In this document: in pieces, positions 55,690-64,000 of the stretch
Position numbering within the stretch: the stretch's first letter is position 1
Layout of the letters: each line of letters begins with the position of its first letter
DNA from: Pseudomonas sp. FP2309
GTDB lineage: Bacteria > Pseudomonadota > Gammaproteobacteria > Pseudomonadales > Pseudomonadaceae
NCBI RefSeq assembly: GCF_030687575.1
Contig: NZ_CP117439.1
Coordinates: 2,967,501 to 3,031,500 of the forward strand
DNA: 64,000 nt
Direction of reading: 5' to 3'
The notes under the pieces: model-generated
What the model saw: only the letters and a program-made list of their open reading frames with translations
The model's database searches: none
What the model was told of the DNA's origin: nothing
Made by a program: the position numbers and the translations under genes

Positions 55690-56571
55690 GTGTCTAAAGG
55701 TGTGGTGTTATCGGTTTCGGCCTCGGTGTTGTTTGCCGTGATGTATTACTTCACGTCGCTGCTCACGCCGTTGAGCGGCCTGGAGATTTTCGGCTGGCGG
55801 ATGTTGCTGACCGTGCCGTGCATGACGGTGTTCATGGTCGTCAGCGGCGAATGGCGACAGGTGCGCGACCTGCTGCGCGTCCTCGCGTCCAAGCCTCGGA
55901 TGATCGCCGGGGTGGCACTCTCGTCCGCCTTGCTCGGCGTGCAGTTGTGGCTGTTTATGTGGGCACCGCTCAACGGGCGCAGCCTGGATGTGTCGGTGGG
56001 TTACTTTCTGCTGCCGCTGACCATGGTGCTGACCGGACGCCTGGTATGGGGCGAGCAACTGTCCTATCTGCAAAAAATCGCGGTGTTCTTCGCCGGTCTC
56101 GGGGTGGTCAACGAGCTGTACCAGGCCGGAGGTTTTTCCTGGGCGACGCTGGTGGTGATCATCGGTTACCCGCTGTATTTCATCGTGCGCAAATACCTCA
56201 AGACCGACCATCTGGGCGGACTCTGGCTGGATATGGCACTGATGCTGCCAGTGGCGTGGTGGTTTGTGCAAAGCGGCGAACAAGGCGTTGCGGTGCTGGA
56301 TGTGTATCCCAGACTGTATGCGTTGATCCCTATCCTGGGCCTGATCAGCGCCTCGGCACTGGTGAGCTATATCATCGCCAGCCGCTTGTTGGCGTTCAGC
56401 CTGTTTGGGCTGCTCAGCTACGTCGAGCCGGTGCTGTTGCTGATGGTGGCACTGTTGCTGGGCGAAGGGATCAAACCGGGGCAGTGGTTGACCTACATTC
56501 CGATCTGGATTGCGGTGATGGTGCTGGTGTTCGAAGGGTTCAAGCATCTGGTGCGTCAACGCCGGGCCTGA
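55690..56571 (+). CDS. rarD: RarD-type EamA transporter
   Basis: A 293-residue DMT-superfamily protein with ten predicted helices. KGVVLSVSASVLFAVMYYFTS, then FGWRMLLTVPCM, MWAPLNGRSLDVSVGYFLLPL and LLSYVEPVLLLMVALLLGE follow RarD (chloramphenicol-sensitive protein) closely. The start is a GTG at 55690 with GAGGA six bases upstream. Function of RarD is unclear despite its name. Converges on hppD through a shared terminator. Confidence 0.9.
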   Translation: MSKGVVLSVSASVLFAVMYYFTSLLTPLSGLEIFGWRMLLTVPCMTVFMVVSGEWRQVRDLLRVLASKPRMIAGVALSSALLGVQLWLFMWAPLNGRSLDVSVGYFLLPLTMVLTGRLVWGEQLSYLQKIAVFFAGLGVVNELYQAGGFSWATLVVIIGYPLYFIVRKYLKTDHLGGLWLDMALMLPVAWWFVQSGEQGVAVLDVYPRLYALIPILGLISASALVSYIIASRLLAFSLFGLLSYVEPVLLLMVALLLGEGIKPGQWLTYIPIWIAVMVLVFEGFKHLVRQRRA

Positions 56572-56583
56572 CAGCCAGCCAAT

Positions 56584-56620
56584 AAAAGCCCGGCCGGGGG
56601 TTGCCCTCGGCCGGGCTTTT
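56584..56620. terminator. Bidirectional intrinsic terminator, rarD/hppD
   Basis: AAAAGCCCGGCCG (56584-56596) and CGGCCGGGCTTTT (56608-56620) are perfect 13-base complements with an 11-base loop and end in a U-run on both strands. It serves both convergent genes. Confidence 0.9.
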
Positions 56621-56625
56621 TACGC

Positions 56626-57702
56626 TTAGTCGGTGGTCAACACGCCACGACGCACCTGGTCACGCTCGATCGATTCGAACAGTGCCTTGAAGTTGCCCTC
56701 GCCAAAACCATCGTCGCCTTTGCGCTGAATGAACTCGAAGAACACCGGGCCCATCAGGGTTTCGGAGAAAATCTGCAACAACAGACGCTTGTCCCCTGCG
56801 ATGGACGAGCCGTCCAGCAGGATGCCACGCGCTTGCAGTTGGTCCACCGGCTCGCCGTGGTCCGGCAGGCGGCCTTCGAGCATTTCGTAGTAGGTGTCGG
56901 GCGGCGCGGTCATAAAGCGCATGCCGATCTTCTTCAACGCGTCCCATGTCTTGATCAGGTCGTCGGTAAGGAATGCCACGTGCTGGATGCCTTCGCCGTT
57001 GAACTGCATCAGGAACTCTTCGATCTGCCCGGCACCTTTGGACGACTCTTCGTTCAACGGGATACGGATCATACCGTCCGGCGCGCTCATGGCCTTAGAC
57101 GTGAGGCCGGTGTACTCGCCCTTGATATCGAAGTAGCGCGCTTCACGGAAGTTGAACAGTTTTTCGTAGAAGTTGGCCCAGTAGACCATGCGCCCGCGAT
57201 AGACGTTGTGGGTCAGGTGGTCGATGACCTTGAGCCCGGCGCCTTGCGGGTTACGGTCCACGCCTTCAATAAAGACGAAGTCGATGTCATAGATCGAGCT
57301 GCCTTCGCCGAAACGGTCGATGAGGTACAACGGCGCACCGCCGATGCCTTTGATCGCCGGCAGGTTCAGTTCCATCGGACCGGTTTCGATATGGATCGGC
57401 TGGGCACCGAGTTCGAGGGCACGGTTGTAGGCTTGCTGTGAATCCCTGACGCGGAACGCCATGCCGCACACCGATGGGCCGTGCTCGGCCGCAAAGTACG
57501 AGGCGATACTGTTGGGTTCGTTGTTGAGGATCAGGTTGATCTCGCCCTGGCGGTACAGGTGGACGTTCTTGGAGCGGTGGGTCGCCACCTTGGTGAAGCC
57601 CATGATCTCGAAGATCGGCTCCAGGGTGCCTTCGGTGGGCGCGGCGAATTCAATAAATTCAAAGCCCATCAGGCCCATCGGGTTTTCATATTGGTCAGTC
57701 AT
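56626..57702 (-). CDS. hppD: 4-hydroxyphenylpyruvate dioxygenase
   Basis: A 358-residue non-haem iron enzyme that converts 4-hydroxyphenylpyruvate to homogentisate in tyrosine breakdown. The iron ligands are His162 ([10 protein letters not shown]), His241 ([11 protein letters not shown]) and Glu323 ([10 protein letters not shown]), matching the well-studied P. fluorescens enzyme, whose length is also 358. Homogentisate genes are not in the window. The 246-base upstream region carries its promoter. Confidence 0.97.
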   Translation of the reverse strand: MTDQYENPMGLMGFEFIEFAAPTEGTLEPIFEIMGFTKVATHRSKNVHLYRQGEINLILNNEPNSIASYFAAEHGPSVCGMAFRVRDSQQAYNRALELGAQPIHIETGPMELNLPAIKGIGGAPLYLIDRFGEGSSIYDIDFVFIEGVDRNPQGAGLKVIDHLTHNVYRGRMVYWANFYEKLFNFREARYFDIKGEYTGLTSKAMSAPDGMIRIPLNEESSKGAGQIEEFLMQFNGEGIQHVAFLTDDLIKTWDALKKIGMRFMTAPPDTYYEMLEGRLPDHGEPVDQLQARGILLDGSSIAGDKRLLLQIFSETLMGPVFFEFIQRKGDDGFGEGNFKALFESIERDQVRRGVLTTD

Positions 57703-57870
57703 GGCGCGTGCCTCATCATTCTTGTGGGTAGCAATCGGTCAGTTGCGAGCAAGGATGAGGTACGAGGGAGGCGCACAGGACAGGCCTCGCACGCTGCGGG
57801 CGAGGAAGTCACCAAAGATGAGGGGGGAGCCGTGTCGCTTCATGGTTACATCAGTCTCTGACGGCCGAGG

Positions 57871-57886
57871 CTTGCGTGAGCGCAAG
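57871..57886. promoter_or_regulatory. Inverted repeat upstream of hppD
   Basis: CTTGCG-TGAG-CGCAAG: 6-bp arms with a 4-base centre, 169 bases upstream of the hppD ATG and 63 bases past the EamA stop. Candidate operator for a tyrosine-pathway regulator; no regulator gene for it is in the window. Confidence 0.35.
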
Positions 57887-57948
57887 TCCATATTCTTGTA
57901 TGCGTAAATCGATTCTACACAGCGTAACAGCGTTTGTCCGTTCTCTTA

Positions 57949-58872
57949 TCAAATCCCCATTGCCCTGGCCCGCGCAAGGGGTTTGTTGCACAGGTAGATA
58001 CCCAGCAGCACCACGGCCCCGCCGGTCAGCATGGGCAGGGTCAGTTGTTCGCCCAGCAGCAGCGCGCCGCAAACCACGGCGGTCAGCGGGTTAAGCGCGA
58101 TAAACACGCCGGAACGCGTCGCGCCGATACGCCGCAGGCCATCGTAGTATCCGATATACGCCAGCGCCGAACCCAGTACACCCAGGTAAGACAAGGCTAG
58201 CCATTGGCGCAGATCAATGCGTGTCAGCGCCTGTAGCGTGACTTCGCCGGCAGACACTGCACTGACGGTCAACATCAAGCTGCCCAGCAGCACCGACCAC
58301 GTCACGGTCTGCAACGGACCCAGGCTTGCATTCAGCCCCCTGGAAAACACCGAGTAAACGCCCCAGCCCAGTACACAGCCGCCAATCAACAGATCCCCCA
58401 CCCAACTGTCAGGCGTTTCCTGCATCAGCTGCGGGTTGCGGCTGACAATTACCGTAGCGGCCCCGCCCAGGCACAGCGCAATGCCCACGCCCCTGGTGCG
58501 CCCCAGCCGCTCCTTGAACAACAGCCAGGAAGCCAACCCGATCACCGCCGGGTTCAACGCCACGATCAACGACGCGCGTGAAGCGTTGATGTACTGCAGC
58601 CCATAGAAGAAACACAGGTTGTAGAAAAAAATCCCGAAAAATCCCAGCACCGCCAGTTGCGCCAACTGCGCAAGGCTTGGGCGCACCAGGGCGACCCGCG
58701 CGGCGGCCATGAACAGCAACAGCGCCAGGCTCGCCAGGATAAAACGCGCGCAGGCGGCCAGCAGCGGGCTGACTTGGTCGGCCAGGTAACGCCCGGCGAC
58801 GAAGGTGCCGCCCCAGATCATGGTGACGGCGACCAGCTTGCAGTATGTGAGGCGATCGGAAACGAGGGGCAT
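57949..58872 (-). CDS. EamA/DMT family transporter
   Basis: A 307-residue protein with ten helices in two EamA halves (TMIWGGTFVAGRYLAD near the N-terminus; SYLGVLGSALAYIGYYDGLRR in the second half). Members export amino acids and metabolites. I use the ATG at 58872, which directly precedes helix 1; the longer frame to 58923 adds a non-conserved head. It is divergent from a LysR gene, which is the likely regulator. Confidence 0.88.
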   Translation of the reverse strand: MPLVSDRLTYCKLVAVTMIWGGTFVAGRYLADQVSPLLAACARFILASLALLLFMAAARVALVRPSLAQLAQLAVLGFFGIFFYNLCFFYGLQYINASRASLIVALNPAVIGLASWLLFKERLGRTRGVGIALCLGGAATVIVSRNPQLMQETPDSWVGDLLIGGCVLGWGVYSVFSRGLNASLGPLQTVTWSVLLGSLMLTVSAVSAGEVTLQALTRIDLRQWLALSYLGVLGSALAYIGYYDGLRRIGATRSGVFIALNPLTAVVCGALLLGEQLTLPMLTGGAVVLLGIYLCNKPLARARAMGI

Positions 58873-58915
58873 GGAAGGGCTCGGCCAGCAGCGGAATTGA
58901 CGTATTCTTCGACTA

Positions 58916-58949
58916 ATGATCAATCATCGTAAAATGAGTAATCACTCAT
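58916..58949. promoter_or_regulatory. LysR-type operators between EamA and LysR genes
   Basis: ATGAT-CA-ATCAT (58916-58927) and ATGAGT-AATC-ACTCAT (58934-58949) are two neighbouring inverted repeats in an AT-rich 75-base divergent promoter. The second overlaps the LysR start codon at 58948, which suits autorepression. Confidence 0.5.
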
Positions 58950-59817
58950 GACCCTGACCCAACTCGAAATCTTCTCGCTGGTCGCCGAACTGCAAGGCTT
59001 CACCAGTGCCGCCCACCGCTTGGGCATCAGTCAATCGGCGGTGTCCCACGGCATCAAGGCGCTTGAGCAGGAACTGGGCGTGAGCTTGTTCAGGCGCCAT
59101 CAAACCCTGGTAGAAACCACCGACATCGGCCAGCAGTTACTCGGCCGGGCCCGCGCCATGCTGGGCCTGGCCAACACGCTGCAGCAGGAGGCCGCAGACG
59201 CCCGAGGCCTGAAGCGCGGGACGTTGCGCATCGGTTCGTTCGGGCCAACCTCCTCCATTTACCTGCTGCCCAAAATCCTCCATCGCTTTGCACAGGCGCA
59301 CCCTGGCATCGAAGTGCACGTGGACGAAGGGCCTGACAGGCAGGTCATGCATTGGCTGGACGAACGCAGGATTGATATCGGCTTTGTCGTGCTCGAACAG
59401 GAGCGTTTTGATACCTACCCACTGTTCGAGGACCAGATGGTCGCGCTGCTGCCTGCCGATCATCCGCTGGCCGTCCGCCAGCAGGTCACCCTCGACGACT
59501 TGTGCAGCGCGCCGTTTGCCCTGACCGAGGCCGGCTCGTCGGAACTGGTCACACGCCTGTTCAGCGACGCGCGCCTGAGCCCGAACATCCGTTATCGCTG
59601 CTCGCAGTTGCTGAGCACTCTGGAAGCCGTCAGCCGTGGCGATGCCGTCAGCCTGGTGGCGCAGGCCTCCTTGCCCGCCACACCCGACCCTCGCTATGTG
59701 CAGCGTGCGCTGCTGCCCGCGGTGCCGCGTCGGGTGGGGTTGGCGGTATTGGACCGACGCCAATCTTCCCCAGCGACGTTGGCGTTTATTCGTACGGCCC
59801 AAAGCCTGGCGCTGTGA
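58948..59817 (+). CDS. LysR family transcriptional regulator
   Basis: A 289-residue LysR protein. The winged helix-turn-helix is in residues 1-60 (TSAAHRLGISQSAVSHGIKALEQELG), with the effector domain from about 90 to 285. The start lies within an inverted repeat, and no strong ribosome site is visible. It is divergent from the EamA transporter and probably controls it. Confidence 0.92.
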   Translation: MTLTQLEIFSLVAELQGFTSAAHRLGISQSAVSHGIKALEQELGVSLFRRHQTLVETTDIGQQLLGRARAMLGLANTLQQEAADARGLKRGTLRIGSFGPTSSIYLLPKILHRFAQAHPGIEVHVDEGPDRQVMHWLDERRIDIGFVVLEQERFDTYPLFEDQMVALLPADHPLAVRQQVTLDDLCSAPFALTEAGSSELVTRLFSDARLSPNIRYRCSQLLSTLEAVSRGDAVSLVAQASLPATPDPRYVQRALLPAVPRRVGLAVLDRRQSSPATLAFIRTAQSLAL

Positions 59818-59898
59818 ACAGGCGGGCAGATGCGTCGAGCTTATTACCGGTAAGCCATCTATCATCGACCTATTCCCAATGCGACAGGCCGTTCCCCC

Positions 59899-61440
59899 AT
59901 GCCCCTGACCGTCAACGGCAAGCAAAAACGGGCCACTCGCAGCCTGATCACCGCGCTCAGTGGCTTACTGCCTATTGCCCTTGGCGTAGTCATCCTGCAC
60001 TGGCAGGCCGAACGCTCGCTGCAAGAGAATACCGCCCTTACGGCTCAGGAAGCGGTGCGCCAGTTTGACCTGATGCTCGATAACACCGCCCTCGCCGCTC
60101 AGGCTTTGCTGCCTTTGGCGGGCCAACCCTGCGATAACGCCACGCAACTGGCCCTGCGCGAGCAAGTCACGCGCCGACCGTTCGTGCGCGCGACGACCTT
60201 GTCGTGGCAAAGGAACATTTATTGCACTTCGCTGTTTGGCGGCGAGCAGGCGTCCGATGTCAACCCGAGTGACTATGTCGAAGGCACGTTGTGGCTGATG
60301 AAAAGCAACCCGGTCACCCCGGATACCGCGCTGCTGGTTTACCGACTGGTCGACGCAGACAAAGCTGCATTTGCCTCGATCGACGGTTACCAATTGACCA
60401 ACGCTTTGCGCCTGATCAGCCGTTACACACAGCTGATCCTGCAGGTTGGGCCCCATTGGCTCGGGGCAGATGGCAACGTGCGCAACCTGCCGATGCCCAC
60501 GTTTGCGGTCGCCCACCACCAACTGGCGTCCGCCCGCTATCCGTACAGCGTCGACGCCGGCATGCCGGAGGGTGAGGTATGGCGATATATGCGCGATCGT
60601 TATCCCGCGTTGTTCAGCCTGGTGGTGTTTTTTGGCGTGCTGGCCGGCGTATTCGCGCACTGGCTGCAAAAACGCTCGTCGGCCCCCACCCATGAACTGC
60701 AACGGGCGCTGGAGGCCAATGAGTTCATCGCCTATTTTCAGCCGGTGGTGCACGGCGACACTCGCCAATGGGCCGGCTGCGAAGTGCTGATGCGCTGGCA
60801 GCATCCCAAGGAAGGCCTGGTCAGCCCGGACCTGTTTATCCCGCTGGCCGAACATTGCGGCCTGATCGTGCCAATGACCCGCGCCCTGCTGCGTCAGACG
60901 GCTGCGCGGCTCGCGCCTTACGCGGGCTGCTTCGACCCAGGCTTTCATATCGGTGTGAATATCACCGCGCGGCATTGCCACGATCTGGCGCTGGTGGATG
61001 ACTGTCGTGAGTTCCTGGCTGCCTTCGCGCCGGGCCAGGTGACGCTGGTACTGGAGTTGACCGAACGCGAACTGATCGAACCCACCGATATCACCCGTCA
61101 GTTGTTCGTTGCCTTGCATCAATTGGGCGTGATGATTGCCATCGATGATTTCGGCACTGGCCATTCGAGCCTGGGTTACTTGCGCAACTTCAATGTGGAC
61201 TACTTGAAGATCGACCAGAGTTTTGTCGCCATGATCGGTGCAGATGCACTATCTAGCCATATTCTGGACAGCATCATCGAGCTGTCCGGCAAGCTCGATC
61301 TGGGTGTCGTTGCAGAAGGTGTGGAAACAATTGAGCAGTGCGACTATCTCGCCGCGCAGGGTGTCGATTTCCTACAGGGTTACCTGTTTGGTAAGCCTTT
61401 GCCGATTGATGAATTCATTAAATGCCTGGTCAGCCATTGA
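59899..61440 (+). CDS. CSS-motif EAL domain c-di-GMP phosphodiesterase
   Basis: A 513-residue inner-membrane enzyme: helix at about 15-34, a periplasmic CSS-type redox domain (Cys78 and Cys109; the usual CSS is CTS here), a second helix at about 235-253, and an EAL domain at about 265-505. The signature reads EVL (Glu295) in place of EAL. The other catalytic residues are present: the Asn in GVNITARH, the Glu in ELTERE, DDFGTG, the Lys in YLKIDQSF, and AEGVE. It should hydrolyse c-di-GMP, with activity set by the disulfide state of its periplasmic domain. Confidence 0.92.
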   Translation: MPLTVNGKQKRATRSLITALSGLLPIALGVVILHWQAERSLQENTALTAQEAVRQFDLMLDNTALAAQALLPLAGQPCDNATQLALREQVTRRPFVRATTLSWQRNIYCTSLFGGEQASDVNPSDYVEGTLWLMKSNPVTPDTALLVYRLVDADKAAFASIDGYQLTNALRLISRYTQLILQVGPHWLGADGNVRNLPMPTFAVAHHQLASARYPYSVDAGMPEGEVWRYMRDRYPALFSLVVFFGVLAGVFAHWLQKRSSAPTHELQRALEANEFIAYFQPVVHGDTRQWAGCEVLMRWQHPKEGLVSPDLFIPLAEHCGLIVPMTRALLRQTAARLAPYAGCFDPGFHIGVNITARHCHDLALVDDCREFLAAFAPGQVTLVLELTERELIEPTDITRQLFVALHQLGVMIAIDDFGTGHSSLGYLRNFNVDYLKIDQSFVAMIGADALSSHILDSIIELSGKLDLGVVAEGVETIEQCDYLAAQGVDFLQGYLFGKPLPIDEFIKCLVSH

Positions 61441-61491
61441 AAAACCTGCACTAAACACCTTGAAATAATGTTAATGGCACAAAAGACGTGA

Positions 61492-61520
61492 TTTACTCGT
61501 AGCGGATTAACTACTACAAT
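61492..61520 (+). promoter_or_regulatory. Candidate sigma-70 promoter for the MvaT-family gene
   Basis: TTTACT (61492-61497) and TACAAT (61515-61520) are separated by 17 bases in an AT-rich segment. It would give a leader of about 110 bases before the TTG start. Confidence 0.4.
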
Positions 61521-61638
61521 TTTTCCTGCCTGTGCAGAACTCGTAGGCTGGCTTGTTGTTTGAGTCGCCTTAAAGCTCTTGGCTTAATAGCTTTGTCTGC
61601 CGTTGATAACAGCCAACTACACTATTGGAGTAAAGATT

Positions 61639-62004
61639 TTGTCCAGACTCGCCGAATTTCGCGCAGCAGAAAAAGCCCTTCAAGAGCAGCTCGCCCAGCT
61701 GGAATCCCTGAAGAACGATGCTGGCTTGAAGAAAGAAATCGAATTCGAAGAAAAGCTTCAGGCATTGATGAAGACCTACGGCAAAGGCCTGCGTGAAATC
61801 ATCCTGATCCTCGATCCAAACCCGAGCAAGACCAGCGCTGCTGCCGCCAACGCCCCTAAACAACGCCGCGCGCGCGTGGTGAAGGTCTACCAGAACCCGC
61901 ACACCGGCGAACTGATCGAAACCAAGGGCGGCAACCACCGCGGCCTCAAGGCCTGGAAAGAACAGTACGGCGCCGCCACTGTAGATTCCTGGCTTCGCGG
62001 TTGA
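61639..62004 (+). CDS. MvaT-family H-NS-like silencer (MvaU/MvaV type)
   Basis: A 121-residue xenogeneic silencer. The N-terminal coiled coil for oligomerisation (SRLAEFRAAEKALQEQLAQL, then KKEIEFEEKLQALM) is very close to MvaU. The C-terminal DNA-binding part contains VYQNPHTGELIETKGGNHRG and LKAWKEQYG. The start is the TTG at 61639, with GGAG eight bases upstream, which gives the family N-terminus; the ATG at 61603 would add twelve foreign residues. It binds AT-rich DNA and silences acquired genes. Confidence 0.93.
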   Translation: MSRLAEFRAAEKALQEQLAQLESLKNDAGLKKEIEFEEKLQALMKTYGKGLREIILILDPNPSKTSAAAANAPKQRRARVVKVYQNPHTGELIETKGGNHRGLKAWKEQYGAATVDSWLRG

Positions 62005-62023
62005 TCGCACTGCACTAATAAAG

Positions 62024-62047
62024 AGCCCCGCTTAGACGGGGCTTTTT
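62024..62047 (+). terminator. Intrinsic terminator of the MvaT-family gene
   Basis: AGCCCCG (62024-62030) and CGGGGCT (62037-62043) form a stem with a 6-base loop, followed by a U-run to 62047, 20 bases after the stop codon. Confidence 0.9.
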
Positions 62048-62114
62048 GTATTCATCGGTTCGAAAGCGAACTTAAATAACATTTCATTTTTCAGAGCCGA
62101 CCGGTCACCCCTAC

Positions 62115-62651
62115 TTAAAGTTTGAGGGTTTCGCGCACCGAGCGGACTTCCTCCTTGCTCGCGTCGTAGGCTGCGGCTTGGCCCGCGTATGAAAAAACAT
62201 ACGCCTTATCGATATCCACCGCCCCTACTAATGTTTGCGACAGCACGTGCCGTCCGTTCTCGGTAATCACGCAGGTAGTCTCCAGCGCTTCAAGACGGCT
62301 CAATGTAGCTGCGTGCATTTTGGTGCACACGCTTTGATAACCGCCCTGGGCAAAATCTTTCTGGATAGATTTGCGCATTTCAAGCAGAACGCCCTCCAGA
62401 TTAACTTTATGCCCCACCTCGATGGGCGTGCCGGTTAACTCCATGACCATCACAGTGTTGCCATTTTCATCATTCTTGATCGCCCGCTGTCGCGAGACCG
62501 GCTGCGGTTTTGTCGGTGCCTCGCCGTCGGCTGCCACTTCCTCGATTTGCCAGCCGCTGGGCCAATGAACTTCAGGGTCCGCTGCCGCCGCCAAGGAACT
62601 GGCCAACAGCAAACATGCAGTACTTAACAGCCGTTTACGAACGTCGCTCAT
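62115..62651 (-). CDS. Secreted protein, DUF4946-like
   Basis: A 178-residue protein with a signal peptide of about 24 residues ending near LAAAAD. The mature start HWPSGWQIEEV and the later GGYQSVCTKMHAATLSRL recall the Pseudomonas family DUF4946; this is from memory. Two cysteines in the second half could pair. ATG 62651 is preferred to the in-frame TTG at 62666 because it directly precedes the signal peptide. Function unknown. Confidence 0.78.
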   Translation of the reverse strand: MSDVRKRLLSTACLLLASSLAAAADPEVHWPSGWQIEEVAADGEAPTKPQPVSRQRAIKNDENGNTVMVMELTGTPIEVGHKVNLEGVLLEMRKSIQKDFAQGGYQSVCTKMHAATLSRLEALETTCVITENGRHVLSQTLVGAVDIDKAYVFSYAGQAAAYDASKEEVRSVRETLKL

Positions 62652-62849
62652 GCGAAAAACACCCAAGGATCAAGTGCCGAAGTTTGAGCCCCACCGCCCG
62701 CAACTCGCAAGACCTGCGTTCCCTTTTTCATTTGGCGCAGCAGGCGGGCCTTGCGTATCATGGCGGCGCTGCACGGATGCCGCCCGCAAGCCAAGGGAAC
62801 GCTCCCCACACCTGGAGCCGCGTTTGCCCCATTTTTTTCTGGAGGGCCC

Positions 62850-63371
62850 ATGAGCCTGCACGAACTGAACACTTTCCCGGGCGTCACCGCCCAACCTGAC
62901 ACCGCCACCTCGAACTTCGTGTTCAACCACACCATGCTGCGGGTCAAGGACATCACCAAGTCGCTGGATTTCTACACCCGCGTACTGGGCTTCTCTCTGG
63001 TTGAAAAACGCGACTTCCCCGAAGCCGAGTTCAGCCTGTACTTCCTGGCTCTGGTGGACAAATCCCAGATTCCAGCCGACGCCGCCGCGCGTACCCAATG
63101 GATGAAGTCGATCCCGGGCATCCTGGAACTGACCCACAACCACGGCACCGAAAACGATGCCGACTTCGCCTACCACAACGGCAATACCGACCCTCGCGGC
63201 TTCGGCCATATCTGCATCTCGGTGCCGGATATCGTCGCCGCATGCGAACGCTTTGAAGCCCTTGGCTGTGATTTTCAGAAGCGCCTGAGCGACGGCCGCA
63301 TGAAGAGCCTGGCGTTCATCAAGGACCCGGATGCGTACTGGGTTGAGATCATTCAACCCGCACCGCTGTAA
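62850..63371 (+). CDS. gloA: Lactoylglutathione lyase (glyoxalase I, zinc type)
   Basis: A 173-residue glyoxalase I, which converts the methylglyoxal-glutathione adduct to S-lactoylglutathione. The metal ligands are His27 (NHTMLRV), Glu93 (LELTHN), His120 (FGHICIS) and Glu166 (YWVEII). The longer loop before LELTHNHG (KSQIPADAA and QWMKSIPG) marks the Zn-dependent type found in P. putida and eukaryotes, not the short Ni type of E. coli. GGAGGG precedes the ATG at 62850. Confidence 0.95.
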   Translation: MSLHELNTFPGVTAQPDTATSNFVFNHTMLRVKDITKSLDFYTRVLGFSLVEKRDFPEAEFSLYFLALVDKSQIPADAAARTQWMKSIPGILELTHNHGTENDADFAYHNGNTDPRGFGHICISVPDIVAACERFEALGCDFQKRLSDGRMKSLAFIKDPDAYWVEIIQPAPL

Positions 63372-63374
63372 CGA

Positions 63375-63404
63375 AAAAACCCCATGATGACTCATGGGGT
63401 TTTT
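63375..63404. terminator. Bidirectional intrinsic terminator, gloA/ahpF
   Basis: AAAAACCCCATGA (63375-63387) and TCATGGGGTTTTT (63392-63404) are perfect complements with a 4-base loop, ending in U-runs on both strands, between convergent genes. Confidence 0.9.
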
Positions 63405-63421
63405 CATTTGCAGGGCCTGAC

Positions 63422-64000
63422 TTACGCCGGCGCAGACGTGCGGATCAGATGATCGAACGCGCTCAGGGAGGCCTTGGCGCCCTCACCTACTGCAATCACG
63501 ATCTGCTTGTACGGCACCGTCGTGACATCACCGGCCGCGAATACACCGGGCAGTGATGTTTCGCCACGGGCATCGACAATAATCTCGCCGCGCGGTGTCA
63601 GCTCTACCGTGCCTTTGAGCCAGTCGGTGTTGGGCAGCAAGCCGATCTGCACGAAGATCCCTTCCAGGTCGATCGTCTTGAACTCACCGCTATCGCGGTC
63701 CTTGTACGCCAGGCCGGTGACTTTCTGACCGTCACCTTTAACTTCGCTGGTCAGCGCGCTGGTGATGACGTCCACGTTGGGCAGGCTGTGCAGCTTGCGT
63801 TGCAATACGGCGTCGGCGCGCAGTTTGCTGTCGAACTCAAGCAGGGTCACGTGGCTGACGATACCGGCCAGGTCGATGGCCGCTTCCACGCCGGAGTTAC
63901 CGCCACCGATCACCGCCACGCGCTTGCCTTTGAACAACGGGCCGTCGCAGTGCGGGCAGAAGCACACGCCCTTGGCTTTGTATTCCTGCTCACCCGGCAC
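63422..64000 (-). CDS. ahpF: Alkyl hydroperoxide reductase subunit F (5' part cut by window edge)
   Basis: The last 192 codons of AhpF, open to the right edge. The redox-active disulfide is in [12 protein letters not shown], followed by the NADH site [15 protein letters not shown] and the FAD-binding [16 protein letters not shown] near the end. It closely matches E. coli AhpF. The flavoprotein passes electrons from NADH to AhpC to reduce peroxides. The true start is outside the window; the first in-frame Met seen is internal. Confidence 0.96.
   Translation of the reverse strand: MPGEQEYKAKGVCFCPHCDGPLFKGKRVAVIGGGNSGVEAAIDLAGIVSHVTLLEFDSKLRADAVLQRKLHSLPNVDVITSALTSEVKGDGQKVTGLAYKDRDSGEFKTIDLEGIFVQIGLLPNTDWLKGTVELTPRGEIIVDARGETSLPGVFAAGDVTTVPYKQIVIAVGEGAKASLSAFDHLIRTSAPA

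Noticed and set aside
1-64000. CRISPR arrays, rRNA, tRNA, prophage or insertion sequences
   Set aside because: I looked for regular short repeats, cloverleaf-like segments, transposase motifs and phage structural genes and saw none; the single recombinase stands alone.

Overview
The window looks like a stretch of chromosome from a Pseudomonas of the fluorescens group. The evidence is GC-rich coding throughout, a full aminoarabinose (arn) lipid A operon, hppD, an MvaT-type H-NS protein, ahpF, zinc-type gloA, hairpins with the GTGGGAGC sequence common between Pseudomonas genes, and many paired regulator/transporter units. I see no rRNA, tRNA, CRISPR array or insertion sequence. Two genes run off the window: a FucP-like sugar permease at the left edge and ahpF at the right edge.

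Layout. 0-2.3 kb: sugar permease and ribokinase, with a perfect 16-bp palindrome upstream. 2.5-8.3 kb: a chemoreceptor, a Bcr-type efflux pump, a short-chain dehydrogenase with a hairpin over its ribosome site, an orphan tyrosine recombinase with a 12-bp inverted repeat just upstream, and a secreted protein. 8.7-18 kb: arnC-arnA-arnD-arnT-arnE-arnF-ugd plus an extra ArnT-like glycosyltransferase, almost all overlapping by a few bases. The usual first gene, arnB, is missing. 18.2-19.3 kb: a small hypothetical gene and an HPP-family membrane protein behind an unusual RNA leader. 19.5-25.7 kb: two convergent acyl-CoA (branched-chain amino acid type) degradation operons that share a terminator.

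26-41.4 kb is a signalling island. A KaiC-like double ATPase and a histidine kinase with a receiver face a converging operon: CHASE3-GAF hybrid kinase with three receivers, CheR, CheB, receiver-kinase, single receiver. Divergent from the hybrid kinase is a 1191-residue protein whose C-terminus carries a Cys/His/Asp triad spaced as in YopT/AvrPphB (C58) cysteine proteases, together with a hydrophobic middle and a 70-residue-period tandem repeat. A second single-domain receiver follows it. This is the most interesting gene in the window.

41.5-48.9 kb holds conserved envelope or hypothetical genes: DUF1254/DUF1214, a degenerate J-domain membrane protein, a DUF3829-like protein, a DUF3313-like lipoprotein, an aspartate/glutamate racemase and a DUF1176-like protein. 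48.9-52.7 kb is a glycerate-use unit (kinase, CdaR-type regulator, MFS symporter). 52.7-64 kb holds an SDR without its catalytic Tyr/Lys, LysR regulators, an aldo/keto reductase, rarD, hppD, a DMT exporter, a c-di-GMP phosphodiesterase, an MvaT-family silencer, a secreted protein, gloA and ahpF.

All functional calls come from reading translated sequence and recalling family motifs; no database search was run.
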